From: Thioclava indica | Lineage (GTDB): Bacteria > Pseudomonadota > Alphaproteobacteria > Rhodobacterales > Rhodobacteraceae | NCBI RefSeq assembly: GCF_000714545.1 | Contig: NZ_AUNB01000062.1 | Location: forward strand, 1 to 64,000 | Length of the DNA stretch: 64,000 nucleotides | Reading direction: 5' to 3' | In this document: positions 16,457 through 25,669 of the stretch, one piece after another | How the letters are laid out: every line of letters begins with the position of its first letter | How positions within the stretch are numbered: position 1 is the first letter of the stretch | Program-made: the position numbers and the translations under genes | The notes under the pieces: model-generated | The model's input: the letters and a program-made list of their open reading frames with translations, nothing else | Database searches by the model: none | Told to the model about the DNA's origin: nothing

Positions 16457-17569
16457 TTAGGCGCGCCGCGTGGCCAGCGCGTCCTCCAGAACGCCCGCCA
16501 GCACATCGCGCGGCACATCCGAACTGACGAAACTATCCCCGATCGCGCGCGCAAGGATAAAGCGCAGCTTGCCATCCTCGACCTTCTTATCTTGCGCCAT
16601 CAGATCAATCAGCGCGTCCGTATCGGGCAGATCGCCCTCAATGTCGCACAGATCGACCTTCATTCCCATCGCGCGCAGATGGGCGCGCACGCGGCTGGGG
16701 GCCTCTTGCGAACACAAGCCAAGGCGTTGCGACAGCTCGAATGCCAGCGCGCAACCAATCGCCACACCCTCACCATGCAACAGCCGGTCCCCGTAGCCCG
16801 TCGCGGCCTCAAGCGCGTGGCAGAACGTGTGTCCAAGGTTGAGCAGCGCGCGATCCCCCTGCTCGGTTTCATCGCGCGCCACGATATCGGCCTTCATCTG
16901 CACCGAGCGTTTGACCGCATGCATCCGCCCCGCCATATCGCCCGCCGCCATCGCGGGGGCGTTGGCCTCAAGCCAATCGAAGAACGCCGCATCGCCGAGC
17001 AGCCCGTATTTCACGACCTCGCCATAGCCTGCGAGAAAATCGCGCGGCTTCAGCGTGCCCAGCACCTCAAGATCGGCCAGAACGAGGCTAGGCTGGTGAA
17101 ACGCGCCGATCAGGTTTTTGCCTTGCGGCGCGTTGATGCCGGTCTTTCCGCCAACCGAGCTGTCGACCTGCGCCAGCAGGCTGGTCGGGATCTGCACAAA
17201 CCGCACGCCCCGGCGCAGCACGGCGGCGGCAAACCCCACCAGATCGCCGATCACCCCGCCGCCAAAAGCGATTACGATATCGCGCCGCTCGACCTTTTGC
17301 TCCAGCAGCCATTCGACGGTGCGGGTGAATTGTGGCCAGCTTTTTGTGCCCTCGCCGGGGGGCAAACGCAGCACGACCATCTCAATATCGCCAAGCCCGG
17401 CGCGCAGCGTTTCAAGATGCAGATCAGCCACGGTCTCATCAGCGACCACCGCGACCCGAGGGCGGCGCAGCAAGGGCGCGATCTCGGCCCCGGCATTGGC
17501 CAACAAACCGGTGCCGATGCGCACCTCATAAGACCGCGCGCCCAAACTGACCGGCACTACCTCACGCAT
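16457..17569 (-). CDS. aroB: 3-dehydroquinate synthase
   Basis: A 370-residue NAD-dependent enzyme that closes DAHP to 3-dehydroquinate, step two of the shikimate pathway. 'AFGGGVIGDLVGFAAAVLRR' with 'VQIPTSLLAQVDSSVGGKTG' are the diagnostic NAD- and substrate-binding blocks. 'LNLGHTFCHALE' contains a zinc-binding His, and 'LLHGEGVAIG' provides another. The ATG at 17569 overlaps the end of aroK by eight bases and has AGGAG at a good distance; ATG 17572 is an alternative. The aroK-aroB pair is the usual arrangement. Confidence 0.96.
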   Translation of the reverse strand: MREVVPVSLGARSYEVRIGTGLLANAGAEIAPLLRRPRVAVVADETVADLHLETLRAGLGDIEMVVLRLPPGEGTKSWPQFTRTVEWLLEQKVERRDIVIAFGGGVIGDLVGFAAAVLRRGVRFVQIPTSLLAQVDSSVGGKTGINAPQGKNLIGAFHQPSLVLADLEVLGTLKPRDFLAGYGEVVKYGLLGDAAFFDWLEANAPAMAAGDMAGRMHAVKRSVQMKADIVARDETEQGDRALLNLGHTFCHALEAATGYGDRLLHGEGVAIGCALAFELSQRLGLCSQEAPSRVRAHLRAMGMKVDLCDIEGDLPDTDALIDLMAQDKKVEDGKLRFILARAIGDSFVSSDVPRDVLAGVLEDALATRRA

Positions 17570-18116
17570 CATCTCTCTCCTCAAAAAGCCCGTCAACGGC
17601 GTGCAGTTCGCGCACGACCTTTTGCGCCATCGCGGCGATCGACAGCGAAGGCGCGGCCTCTACCGCTATCTGCGCCTTGCAATAGTACGGCTCGCGCGCC
17701 TCAAGCAGGGCGGCCAGCGTGGCTTTGGGGTCAGCGGTGCGCAACAACGGGCGCGTGTTTTTATGGCGTACCCGGTTCCACAGCAGGTTCAGATCGGCGC
17801 GCAGCCAGACCGAAACACCAAGGCGGGCGATCAAATCGCGGTTCCCTTGCGCGAGAAACGCCCCGCCCCCGGTCGAGATAACGCCGGGCGGCCCCATCAA
17901 CAAGCGTTCCAGAACCTCTGATTCGCGGGCACGGAAAAACGCCTCGCCATCACGGGCAAAAACCTCGGCGACGCTCATTTGCGCCGCGCGCTCGATTTCG
18001 TGATCGCTGTCGAGAAACGGCACATTTAGCAGCCGCGCAACCGCCGTGCCCACGGCGGTTTTGCCCGAGCCCATCATGCCCACAAGCACGATGGAACGAC
18101 TTAACGTGTCGTTCAT
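17562..18116 (-). CDS. aroK: Shikimate kinase
   Basis: A 184-residue P-loop kinase that phosphorylates shikimate. 'LVGMMGSGKTAVG' is the Walker A loop, 'FLDSDHEIE' binds shikimate, 'STGGGAF' is the conserved substrate loop, and 'RPLL' lies in the lid. The start at 18116 (MNDTLSRSIVLVG) is chosen; the longer form from 18137 lacks a better signal. It is directly upstream of and overlaps aroB, so the two shikimate-pathway steps are translationally coupled. Confidence 0.95.
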   Translation of the reverse strand: MNDTLSRSIVLVGMMGSGKTAVGTAVARLLNVPFLDSDHEIERAAQMSVAEVFARDGEAFFRARESEVLERLLMGPPGVISTGGGAFLAQGNRDLIARLGVSVWLRADLNLLWNRVRHKNTRPLLRTADPKATLAALLEAREPYYCKAQIAVEAAPSLSIAAMAQKVVRELHAVDGLFEERDDA

Positions 18117-18326
18117 GCCTTGCTGATCTGCCGCCACGGCCGCTCCTTCGTGTCAATCCCATTTGGCCCGCACGCGGCCCCATCGGCGGAGCCTTGCACA
18201 AACGTGAAACGAGACCCCTTGAATGGCGTGAACTTCCCTGAAAAGCCATATATGATCAATGTGAAACCGCAACTAAGAACGGCGCGCCGCTTCGGGACGG
18301 GCCGCAATTCGGCTGAAAGTGAGACT

Positions 18327-18491
18327 ATGGGGCGCATCTTCAAGCTCGTCGTGATCCTTCTGGTGCTCGGCGCGATCGGGATCATCGGCTATGCCTATCT
18401 GGGCGACATGAAACCCGATGCGCAGCAGCAGCGTATTGAGGTCACCTTGCCGGGTGGCCCTGGCAGTAGCGGGGCTAAGGGTGGGGATTAA
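18327..18491 (+). CDS. 54-residue single-span membrane protein
   Basis: The product begins MGRIFKLVVILLVLGAIGII, a single transmembrane helix close to the N-terminus, followed by 'GYAYLGDMKPDAQQQRIEVT' and a Gly/Ser-rich tail. Similar short proteins occur in Rhodobacterales next to aroK/xerD, but I know of no assigned function. The gene is divergent from aroK and overlaps the start of the next gene by 11 bases, so it probably acts together with it. Confidence 0.65.
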   Translation: MGRIFKLVVILLVLGAIGIIGYAYLGDMKPDAQQQRIEVTLPGGPGSSGAKGGD

Positions 18492-20079
18492 GCGCAGCTT
18501 TCCAGCCCTGACGGCGCTTGTGATAAGCGGGGCGATTGTGGTCGCACCCGCCTTCGGGCAATCACAAGGCGCCCAAGGGAATGCCGCAAAACCGCTTTCA
18601 GCGATTGACTGGCTGTCGCGCTCGGTCGTGACGCCAGCCGCCGTGCGCCCCGATGGCACAGCCCATCCCCCCGTGTCCGGCGCGGGAGGAATCGAGTCGA
18701 TTTCGGTCCTGTCCCTTGATGCGCCTTCGGCGGATGCGCTGGGGCTGTTGTCGCTGGCGCGCACCGGATTGCCTGCCGATCTGTGGGGACGCACGCCTGC
18801 GCCGGAACTGGCCAGCGCGCTGCGCGATACCCCCGATGACAACCTGCCCGCGCTGCATGATCTGCTTTTGACGCTGCTTTTGGCAGAGCTGGACCCGCCC
18901 CAGATCACTACCCCCGCGCAGCGCGATATGCTGTATCTTGCGCGGGTGGACCGGTTGCTGGATATGGGCGCGTTGCAGCAAGCGCATGCGCTGCTGGAAC
19001 TCGCCGATCCGACCAATCCGGCAGTTTTCCGGCGGCGCTTTGATGTGGCGCTGCTGCTTGGCAACGAAACTGAGGCCTGCCGCGTGATGGGGCGCACGCC
19101 CGGCATTGCGCCCTCATATCCGGCGCGCATCTTTTGTCTGGCGCGCATGGGCAACTGGGACACGGCCGAGCTGACCTATGGCACCGGCCGCGCGTTGGGG
19201 CAGATCCCCGATGATCAGGCCGAGTTGATCGCGCAGTTTCTGGATCCGGCCTTGGCCGATGGCGCGGATGAATTGACGCCGCCTGATCCGGTGACACCGC
19301 TCAGTTACAAGATGATGGAGGCAATCGGGCAGCCGCTTGCGACCTCGATGCTGCCGCTGGCGTTCGCCCATGCCGATCTGACCGAAAATAACGGCTGGAA
19401 GGCGCAGCTAGAGGCGGGCGAACGTCTGGCGCGTGCTGGTGTGCTTGATCCCAACCGCTTGCTGGGGCTTTATACCGAACGCAAGGCTGCGGCCTCGGGG
19501 TCTCTTTGGGATCGCGTCACGGCCATCACGGCGCTGGATAAGGCGATCAAGGCGCAAGACAGCGCTGCGGTCGCCAAGGCCCTGCCCCGCGCGTGGCGCG
19601 AAATGTCGAGCCAAGAGCTGGAGCCGACGCTGGCCGCGCTTTACGGCACGCAACTGGCCGCAATGGGCCTGCAAGGCGAGGCGGGTCGCATCGCCCATGA
19701 CTTGGGGCTTTTGACGCCCGATTACGAAACGATTGCAAGCGATGGATCGGATTTGGGCGCAAATGCAGCGCTGCTGGCCGGGTTTGCCAAGGGGCAATCC
19801 GCCGGCATTCCCGGTCAGGATGGTTTGACCCGCGCGCTCAAGCAGGTCTTTGACACGGCCCCCGGTCACGGCCCTAACGCCGTGCCCACCCGCTACGCAG
19901 GCCTGTTGCCCGATCAGTTGGGGCTGGCGCTGTTGCATGCCATTGACGATGTGGCGCAGGGCGCGCGCGGCGATTATCCGCGCTTGGTGGACGGGCTGAA
20001 ACTGCTGCGTCTGGCGGGGCTGGAAACGACGGCGCGGCGCGCGGCGATTGAGTTGATCGTGCTGGATCGACGCGGATGA
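18481..20079 (+). CDS. Exported helical-repeat protein of unknown function
   Basis: A 532-residue protein that appears to start at GTG 18481 (VGIKRSFPALTALVISGAIV...), giving a signal peptide cleaved near 'APAFGQ'. The remainder is Ala/Leu-rich with repeated helix pairs such as 'ALQQAHALLELADPTNPAVF' and 'ARMGNWDTAELTYGTGRA', resembling TPR-like repeats, so a periplasmic scaffold is plausible. There is no catalytic motif. Its 3' end overlaps xerD in ATGA, and its 5' end overlaps the 54-residue gene. This three-gene arrangement suggests a conserved unit, but I do not recognise a named family. Confidence 0.7.
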   Translation: MGIKRSFPALTALVISGAIVVAPAFGQSQGAQGNAAKPLSAIDWLSRSVVTPAAVRPDGTAHPPVSGAGGIESISVLSLDAPSADALGLLSLARTGLPADLWGRTPAPELASALRDTPDDNLPALHDLLLTLLLAELDPPQITTPAQRDMLYLARVDRLLDMGALQQAHALLELADPTNPAVFRRRFDVALLLGNETEACRVMGRTPGIAPSYPARIFCLARMGNWDTAELTYGTGRALGQIPDDQAELIAQFLDPALADGADELTPPDPVTPLSYKMMEAIGQPLATSMLPLAFAHADLTENNGWKAQLEAGERLARAGVLDPNRLLGLYTERKAAASGSLWDRVTAITALDKAIKAQDSAAVAKALPRAWREMSSQELEPTLAALYGTQLAAMGLQGEAGRIAHDLGLLTPDYETIASDGSDLGANAALLAGFAKGQSAGIPGQDGLTRALKQVFDTAPGHGPNAVPTRYAGLLPDQLGLALLHAIDDVAQGARGDYPRLVDGLKLLRLAGLETTARRAAIELIVLDRRG

Positions 20080-21029
20080 GTGACGCCCCTCCCGATCTGC
20101 GTTGGCTGCCCGCTTTCCTTGAGGCACAAGCCGCCGAGGCCGGGGCCGCGCGCAACACCATCGAAAGCTATGCGCGCGATCTGACGGATTTTTGCGCCTT
20201 CGCGCTCGCGAAATCCCTCGCGCTGGCGACCTTGCAACGTGGCGACATTGAAACCTACCTGATCCGCTGTGAGGCTGACGGGCTGGCCAAATCGACTCGC
20301 GCACGCAGGCTTAGCGCGATCCGGCAGATGTTTCGCTTTGCCTATGAGGAAGGCTGGCGCAGCGACGATCCGGCAATCCGCATCGCCGGGCCGGGACGCG
20401 CGCAGCGCTTGCCCAAAACGCTGAGCCTGGAAGAGGTCGAGGCCCTGCTGGAGGCCGCGCGCGATCAGGGCCGCTCGCTGCGCGACCAGATCCGCAACCG
20501 CGCCTTGATGGAGCTGCTTTACGCCACGGGCATGCGGGTCAGCGAACTGGTCGGCCTGCCGGTGGCAGCGGCGCGCGGCGATCCGCGAATGCTGTTGATT
20601 TCAGGTAAGGGCGGCAAGGAACGCATGGTGCCGCTGTCACCCCCGGCCCGCGAGGCTTTGGCAGATTGGCTGCGCGCGCGTGATGCCGCCGAGGAAGAGG
20701 CGCGCGTCAAACGCCGCATCCCGCCCTCGCGGTTTTTGTTTCCCTCAAGCGGCAAGGAAGGCCATCTGACACGTCAGGGTTTTCACCGCCTGCTCAAGGA
20801 TATTGCGGTCAACGCAGGCATTAGCCCCGCCAAAGTCACACCCCACGTCCTGCGCCACGCTTTCGCGACCCATCTGCTGCAAGGCGGGGCCGATCTGCGC
20901 GCGATCCAGATGCTGCTGGGCCATGCCGATCTGTCTACCACCGAGATCTACACCCATGTTCTGGACGAGCGCCTGAAAGACCTTGTGCTGGAACATCATC
21001 CGCTTGCCAAAGGTGATCGTGGCGCTTGA
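20076..21029 (+). CDS. xerD: Tyrosine recombinase XerD-like
   Basis: A 317-residue integrase-family recombinase. The N-terminal SAM-like DNA-binding domain spans roughly residues 10-95 ('AARNTIESYARDLTDF'). The catalytic domain has Arg in 'LLYATGMRVSELVGL', Lys in 'GKGGKERMVPL', HxxR in 'PHVLRHAFATHLL', His in 'LLGHADLSTTEIYTH', and the nucleophilic Tyr in the same segment. Size and chromosomal context fit XerD, which with XerC resolves chromosome dimers at dif, rather than a phage integrase. There is no att-like repeat or mobile element nearby. It starts within the stop of the upstream gene (ATGA). Confidence 0.88.
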   Translation: MSDAPPDLRWLPAFLEAQAAEAGAARNTIESYARDLTDFCAFALAKSLALATLQRGDIETYLIRCEADGLAKSTRARRLSAIRQMFRFAYEEGWRSDDPAIRIAGPGRAQRLPKTLSLEEVEALLEAARDQGRSLRDQIRNRALMELLYATGMRVSELVGLPVAAARGDPRMLLISGKGGKERMVPLSPPAREALADWLRARDAAEEEARVKRRIPPSRFLFPSSGKEGHLTRQGFHRLLKDIAVNAGISPAKVTPHVLRHAFATHLLQGGADLRAIQMLLGHADLSTTEIYTHVLDERLKDLVLEHHPLAKGDRGA

Positions 21030-21061
21030 ATAGCGCCCCGGTGCAGCCCATAACCTGAGGC

Positions 21062-22372
21062 ATGGAAAACGTATTCGACCTTGCCTTTTGGATCACCGCT
21101 GGCGCCATCGTGCTGCTGCTGGCATTTTCGGCGTTCTTTTCGGGCTCGGAGACCGCGCTGACAGCGGCCAGCCGCGCCAAGCTGAAATCGCAAGCTGATC
21201 GCGGCGAAAAAGGCGCGCAAACCGCGCTGGATGTGACCGAAGACAGCGAGCGGCTGATCGGTGCGATCTTGCTGGGCAATAACGTGGTCAATATCCTGTC
21301 CGCCTCACTGGCGACGGCGCTGCTGACCAAGACGTTCGGGCAGTCGGGTGTCGCGCTGGCAACGGTTGTGATGACGCTGTTGGTGCTGATCTTCTCCGAA
21401 GTTCTGCCCAAGACCTACGCGATCACCCTGCCCGAAAAAGTGGCTGCCAAAGTGGCCGCTCCGATCAAGGTGTTCACCCGCATCCTTGCCCCGATTGTTG
21501 CCGTAGTGCGGATGATCGTGCGCGGCATTTTGTATGCCTTCGGGATGCGCACCGACAAGAACCAGCACATGTTTTCGCTGCAAGAAGAAATCGCCGGGGC
21601 GCTGGCGATTGGCCAGTCCGAGGGGCAGGTCGACAAGGAAGACCGCGACCGTCTGCTTGGTGCGCTTGATCTGGGCAACCGCACCGTCGAAGAGATCATG
21701 CTGCACCGTTCGCAAATCGAGATGCTGGATATCAGCGACGACCCCGATGCGATCCTGTCGGCCGTGCTGTCTTCGTCCCATACCCGCCTGCCGCTGTATC
21801 GTGGAGAACGCGAGAATGTGGTGGGTATTATCCATTCCAAAGACCTTTTGCGCGCGGTGGAAAAGGTCGTGCGGGGCGGCGATGGCAATCTGGAGAGCGT
21901 CTCCGATCTTGATATCGCGAAGGTGATGATGAAGCCCTATTTCATCCCCGAAACCACGCCGCTGGACGAGCAGATGCAGGAGTTCCTGAAACGGCGCACC
22001 CATTTTGCGCTGGTGGTGGATGAATATGGCGATCTGCGCGGATTGCTGACGCTCGAAGACATTCTCGAGGAAATCGTTGGTGAGATTACCGACGAATTCG
22101 ACCCCAAAGCCGACCGCCGTCTCAAGCCCACGGAAAGCGGCGATTATATCGTCGAAGGCGCGATGACGATCCGCGATTTCAACCGGGAAACAGACTGGAA
22201 CCTGCCCGATGACGAGGCCAACACCCTTGCCGGTTTGGTCATTCACGAGGCCCAGACAATCCCGACCGAGGGTCAGGTTTTCGCCTTTCACGGCTTCCGC
22301 TTTGAGGTCGCCGCGCGCAAGGATAACCGGCTGACGCAGCTGAAAATTCGCCCGCTCGCCAATATTAGCTAG
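21062..22372 (+). CDS. CNNM/CorC-family transporter-associated protein (DUF21, CBS, CorC_HlyC)
   Basis: A 436-residue protein with an N-terminal DUF21/CNNM membrane domain (about residues 1-190, opening 'SAFFSGSETALTAASRAKLK'). Two CBS domains follow in the middle ('SSHTRLPLYRGERENVVGII', 'RTHFALVVDEYGDLRGLLTL'), and a C-terminal CorC_HlyC domain ends the protein. Members act in Mg2+/Co2+ homeostasis and were earlier named haemolysins. 'DEYGDLRGLLTLEDILEEIV' is strongly conserved. Its stop codon overlaps that of the convergent arsJ gene. Confidence 0.88.
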   Translation: MENVFDLAFWITAGAIVLLLAFSAFFSGSETALTAASRAKLKSQADRGEKGAQTALDVTEDSERLIGAILLGNNVVNILSASLATALLTKTFGQSGVALATVVMTLLVLIFSEVLPKTYAITLPEKVAAKVAAPIKVFTRILAPIVAVVRMIVRGILYAFGMRTDKNQHMFSLQEEIAGALAIGQSEGQVDKEDRDRLLGALDLGNRTVEEIMLHRSQIEMLDISDDPDAILSAVLSSSHTRLPLYRGERENVVGIIHSKDLLRAVEKVVRGGDGNLESVSDLDIAKVMMKPYFIPETTPLDEQMQEFLKRRTHFALVVDEYGDLRGLLTLEDILEEIVGEITDEFDPKADRRLKPTESGDYIVEGAMTIRDFNRETDWNLPDDEANTLAGLVIHEAQTIPTEGQVFAFHGFRFEVAARKDNRLTQLKIRPLANIS

Positions 22373-23631
22373 GCGTTTGCATCCAGCCGCCCCGCGAAGA
22401 CGGCACTGAAAGCGACCATGACACTGGCGCAACCCAGAACAAGCGGCAGCCCGCCAAGCTGATAGGTCAGCCCCGATAAAAGCGTGCCGATCAGCCGCCC
22501 GCCCGCATTGGCCATATAGTAAAAACCGACATCCATCGTGACCCGCTCTGCCTTGGAAAACGCGAGGATCAGGTAGGAATGCAGCGACGAATTGATCGCA
22601 AAGATCGCCCCAAACGCCAGCAACCCGACGATCAGCGTGACGCTGAACCACAGCGCCGTTTCAGGCGCAAACCACGCAGCCAAAGTCAGCAGCGCGGGCA
22701 CGAAGAACAGCGCCAGTGCCCAGTGGCGCGCGGCGCCGATCAGTTCGGACTCGGGGCGGGCGGCAGCGCGCAGGATACGTGGTGCTGCGGCCTGAACCGC
22801 GCCGTAAAGAATGATCCACACCGCCATGAACGTGCCGATCAGGAAGAATGCCGCGCGGTCTCCGGCGGGTGTGCCATCTGACAGGACCGCGTAGAAATAG
22901 ATCGGGATGCCGACCACGAACCAGACATCACGCGCGCCGAACAGGAATACCCGCGCCGCTGAAAGCCAGTTCACATTGGCCGATTTCGAGAAGACTTCCG
23001 AGAACTTCGCCCCCTTGCGCCCTTTGGGCAGCCCCGGCGGCATCGCCAACACGATCGCGATCAGGATCACCGCCAGAACCGCCGCCATGCCCAGCACCGC
23101 CCCGTCAAACCCGACGCCTGCGAGCAAACCTGCGCCCAGCAGAAAGCCCACGCCCTTTACCGCGTTTTTCGAGCCAGTCAGCACCGCAACCCAGCGAAAC
23201 AATCCGCCATTTTCCGAAGGCGCCAGCAGCTTCACCGCGGATTTCGACGACATCTTGGCAAGATCCTTGGCCACCCCGCTTAGCCCCTGCACAACCATCA
23301 CATAGGCGACCGACAGTCCTATCGCCCAAGATGGATCAAGCTGCGACAGTGCCAACAGCGCCAGCACCTGCAAGCCAAGCCCGGCATACAGCGTCGCGCC
23401 CAGTCCAAAACGCGCCGCGATCCAGCCCGCAGACAGGTTCGTCACCATCCCCGCGATCTCATAAAGCACGAACAGATAGGCCAGTTGCACCGGCGAAAAT
23501 CCAAGCGTGTGGAAGTGCAGCAGCACGAGCATGCGCAACGCGCCATCGCTCAGCATGAACGCCCAATAAGCCGCCGTGACCGCGATATAGGCTGACATGC
23601 CCTCGGGGCGCACAGATCGGGCCGCGCTCAC
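22369..23631 (-). CDS. arsJ: Organoarsenical efflux MFS transporter ArsJ
   Basis: A 420-residue major facilitator with about 12 helices. The conserved N-terminal part '[20 protein letters not shown]' and '[11 protein letters not shown]' are typical of ArsJ. Its known substrate is 1-arseno-3-phosphoglycerate, the product made by the paired GAPDH from arsenate and glyceraldehyde-3-phosphate; outside the cell it breaks down to arsenate. It overlaps the GAPDH gene by four bases (23628-23631) and is the last gene of the ars operon. Its stop shares a CTAG with the convergent CorC-like gene. Confidence 0.92.
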   Translation of the reverse strand: MSAARSVRPEGMSAYIAVTAAYWAFMLSDGALRMLVLLHFHTLGFSPVQLAYLFVLYEIAGMVTNLSAGWIAARFGLGATLYAGLGLQVLALLALSQLDPSWAIGLSVAYVMVVQGLSGVAKDLAKMSSKSAVKLLAPSENGGLFRWVAVLTGSKNAVKGVGFLLGAGLLAGVGFDGAVLGMAAVLAVILIAIVLAMPPGLPKGRKGAKFSEVFSKSANVNWLSAARVFLFGARDVWFVVGIPIYFYAVLSDGTPAGDRAAFFLIGTFMAVWIILYGAVQAAAPRILRAAARPESELIGAARHWALALFFVPALLTLAAWFAPETALWFSVTLIVGLLAFGAIFAINSSLHSYLILAFSKAERVTMDVGFYYMANAGGRLIGTLLSGLTYQLGGLPLVLGCASVMVAFSAVFAGRLDANA

Positions 23632-24626
23632 AGCGATTTCCCGACCATCAGCGCCACGTCGATCAGGCGATGCGCATAGCCCATCTCATTGTCATACCAC
23701 GCATATATCTTTACCTGCGTGCCGTTCACCACCATTGTCGAGGGCGCATCAATGATCGAAGAGCGCGTGTCATTGGTGTAATCCGCCGAGACCAGCGGGC
23801 GTGTTTCGTAGCCCAAGATCCCCTTGAGCGGGCCTTCGGCCGCCGCTTTGAACAGCGCGTTGACCTCATCTGCGGTGGTGGCGCGCGCGACCTCGAAAAC
23901 GCAATCGGTCAGCGAGGCATTCAGCAGCGGCACCCGCACCGCATGGCCGTTCAGCCGCCCCTTGAGTTCAGGGTAAATCAACGTAATCGCCGTAGCCGAA
24001 CCCGTCGTCGTCGGGATCAGCGAGGTCAGCGCCGAACGCGCGCGCCGCAAGTCCTTGGCGGGGCGGTCGACGAGGGTCTGGGTGTTGGTCACATCATGGA
24101 TCGTGGTGATCGCGCCATGTTTGATGCCCAGCGCCTCGTGGATGACCTTGACCACCGGCGCAAGACAATTCGTCGTGCAGCTTGCCGCAGTGATGATGCT
24201 GTGCTGTGCCGCGTCGTAAGTGGTTTCATTCACACCATAAACGATGTTGGCGGTCGCCCCGTCCTTGACCGGGGCGGACACTACCACCTTCTTGACGCCA
24301 GCCGCGAAATAGGGGGCCAGTGCAGCCTCGGATTTGAACACGCCGGTGCAATCGATGACCACATCGACGCCCTCCAAAGGCAGATCCTCGATCCGTTTGG
24401 CGCCGACGATGGGCAGGCGCGTGCCATCAACCGTCACACTGTCCGCGTCATAAGAAAACGCAGCGTCCCAACGGCCATGCACGCTGTCAAATTCCAACAG
24501 ATGCGCGTGCATTTCCGGGTCACCCACCGCGTCGTTGATCCACGCGATTTTCGCACCACGCGCAAGCAACGGTTTCAGCGCCAGTTTGCCGATCCGGCCA
24601 AGACCGTTCAAAGCATATGTTGTCAC
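23628..24626 (-). CDS. ArsJ-associated glyceraldehyde-3-phosphate dehydrogenase
   Basis: A 332-residue GAPDH with '[16 protein letters not shown]' for NAD binding, '[14 protein letters not shown]' with the catalytic Cys, and the His-containing substrate region. The C-terminal '[14 protein letters not shown]' is conserved. In this genetic setting the enzyme uses arsenate instead of phosphate to make 1-arseno-3-phosphoglycerate for export by ArsJ. It sits 12 bases after the regulator/reductase fusion and overlaps arsJ, which argues for this role rather than housekeeping glycolysis. Confidence 0.92.
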   Translation of the reverse strand: MTTYALNGLGRIGKLALKPLLARGAKIAWINDAVGDPEMHAHLLEFDSVHGRWDAAFSYDADSVTVDGTRLPIVGAKRIEDLPLEGVDVVIDCTGVFKSEAALAPYFAAGVKKVVVSAPVKDGATANIVYGVNETTYDAAQHSIITAASCTTNCLAPVVKVIHEALGIKHGAITTIHDVTNTQTLVDRPAKDLRRARSALTSLIPTTTGSATAITLIYPELKGRLNGHAVRVPLLNASLTDCVFEVARATTADEVNALFKAAAEGPLKGILGYETRPLVSADYTNDTRSSIIDAPSTMVVNGTQVKIYAWYDNEMGYAHRLIDVALMVGKSL

Positions 24627-24638
24627 GAGATAATTCCT

Positions 24639-25466
24639 TTAGCTGCGGCCGATATCATCGACGGCGGATTGCAAAGCGATGCGATCAAGCGCCTCTAGCG
24701 GCAAGGCGGTGAAGGCCTCAATCCGGCGGCGCATCGCGCCATAGGTCTGCTGAAAGGCGAGGGCCTTCTCGGCGCTCGTGCCCTCGACCTTCACCGGGTC
24801 GGGCAGGCCCCAATGGCCGCTGATCGGCTGACCGGGCCAAGGCGGGCATTCTTCATTCGCGGCCAGATCGCAGACGGTGAAGACGAAGTCGAACTTGGGG
24901 GCATCAGCACCTTGGAACTCGGCGAGAGTCTTTGCGCGCAGCGGCGTCACATCATGATCCTTGTCGCGCAGCACCTGCACCGCAAACGGGTTGAGTTCGG
25001 ACTGCGGTTTCGTGCCTGCCGAATGCGCGACAAAGCGCTCCCCCGCACTTTCGCGCAGGATAGTTTCGGCCATGATCGAGCGGGCCGAATTGCCGGTGCA
25101 GATGAACAGCACGTTGAATTTGCGGTCTTCCATGGGTGAGACTCCGTTGAGGTCGGGGATCGGATCGTGGGCGCAGATCTCGGGTCGGCCACGGCAGCAA
25201 TCGAGCAGGATATAGTCGAAGGTCACGCGAACCTGCGCCATATCCACCGTGTAAAGCAGCGAGGTCCCCACCCGCATCTGCGTGATCAGCCCGACCTGCA
25301 TCAGCGTGCCAAGATAGGTCGACAGCGTGCTGGCCTTAACGCCCAGCACCTGCGCAATTTCACCCGCAGGCATACGGTCGGGATAGCGGCGCATTAACAA
25401 CCGGAACAGGGCCAAACGGTGGGCGTGGCCAAGGGCAGTTAGGCGGTCTGGGATCTCTTTTTCCAT
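24639..25466 (-). CDS. ArsR regulator fused to LMW-phosphatase-type arsenate reductase
   Basis: A 275-residue fusion. Residues 1-110 form an ArsR/SmtB winged-helix repressor ('GEIAQVLGVKASTLSTYLGT') with Cys90, Cys91 and Cys98. This spacing resembles the C-terminal As(III) site of Acidithiobacillus ferrooxidans ArsR. Residues 112-275 form an ArsC of the low-molecular-weight phosphatase fold, with the active loop 'CTGNSARS' at Cys123-Ser130 and the resolving cysteines in 'VCDLAANEECPPWPG'. Met112 could also serve as an internal start for free ArsC. It heads the operon with GAPDH and ArsJ. No Shine-Dalgarno sequence is present, and the operator overlaps the ATG, so a leaderless message is likely. 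Confidence 0.92.
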   Translation of the reverse strand: MEKEIPDRLTALGHAHRLALFRLLMRRYPDRMPAGEIAQVLGVKASTLSTYLGTLMQVGLITQMRVGTSLLYTVDMAQVRVTFDYILLDCCRGRPEICAHDPIPDLNGVSPMEDRKFNVLFICTGNSARSIMAETILRESAGERFVAHSAGTKPQSELNPFAVQVLRDKDHDVTPLRAKTLAEFQGADAPKFDFVFTVCDLAANEECPPWPGQPISGHWGLPDPVKVEGTSAEKALAFQQTYGAMRRRIEAFTALPLEALDRIALQSAVDDIGRS

Positions 25467-25488
25467 ATTTCACGTATATATGAAATAT
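25465..25488 (-). promoter_or_regulatory. ArsR operator overlapping the start codon
   Basis: Perfect eight-base arms ATATTTCA (25465-25472) and TGAAATAT (25481-25488) are separated by CGTATATA. The A/T-rich imperfect dyad is what ArsR/SmtB repressors bind. It covers the first bases of the ars fusion gene, so bound repressor would block the start of transcription directly. Confidence 0.7.
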
Positions 25489-25669
25489 AGACGGGCGAAA
25501 AGTGAAGTTTTTGTAACAGCGCGACGTCTGGGCATCCGGATTCACCTTCTGGAAAGGATGTCTGGAAAAAACCGTTCCGGAGAAGACCTTCCTTAAGATT
25601 TCCGGGGCTAGCATGGCTGACACTCTCTTGCTGGCTCTGCGCCAGTTGCTGTCTCGGGGTTTACGACCT

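Noticed and set aside
16433-17881. Plus-strand open frame of 482 codons
   Set aside because: Antisense to aroB/aroK; composition shows a shadow frame.
20076-21029. Tyrosine recombinase as sign of an integrated element
   Set aside because: Sequence and neighbours fit housekeeping XerD; no att-like repeats, phage or cargo genes nearby, and the tRNA-Arg is 3.7 kb away with no partial duplicate seen.
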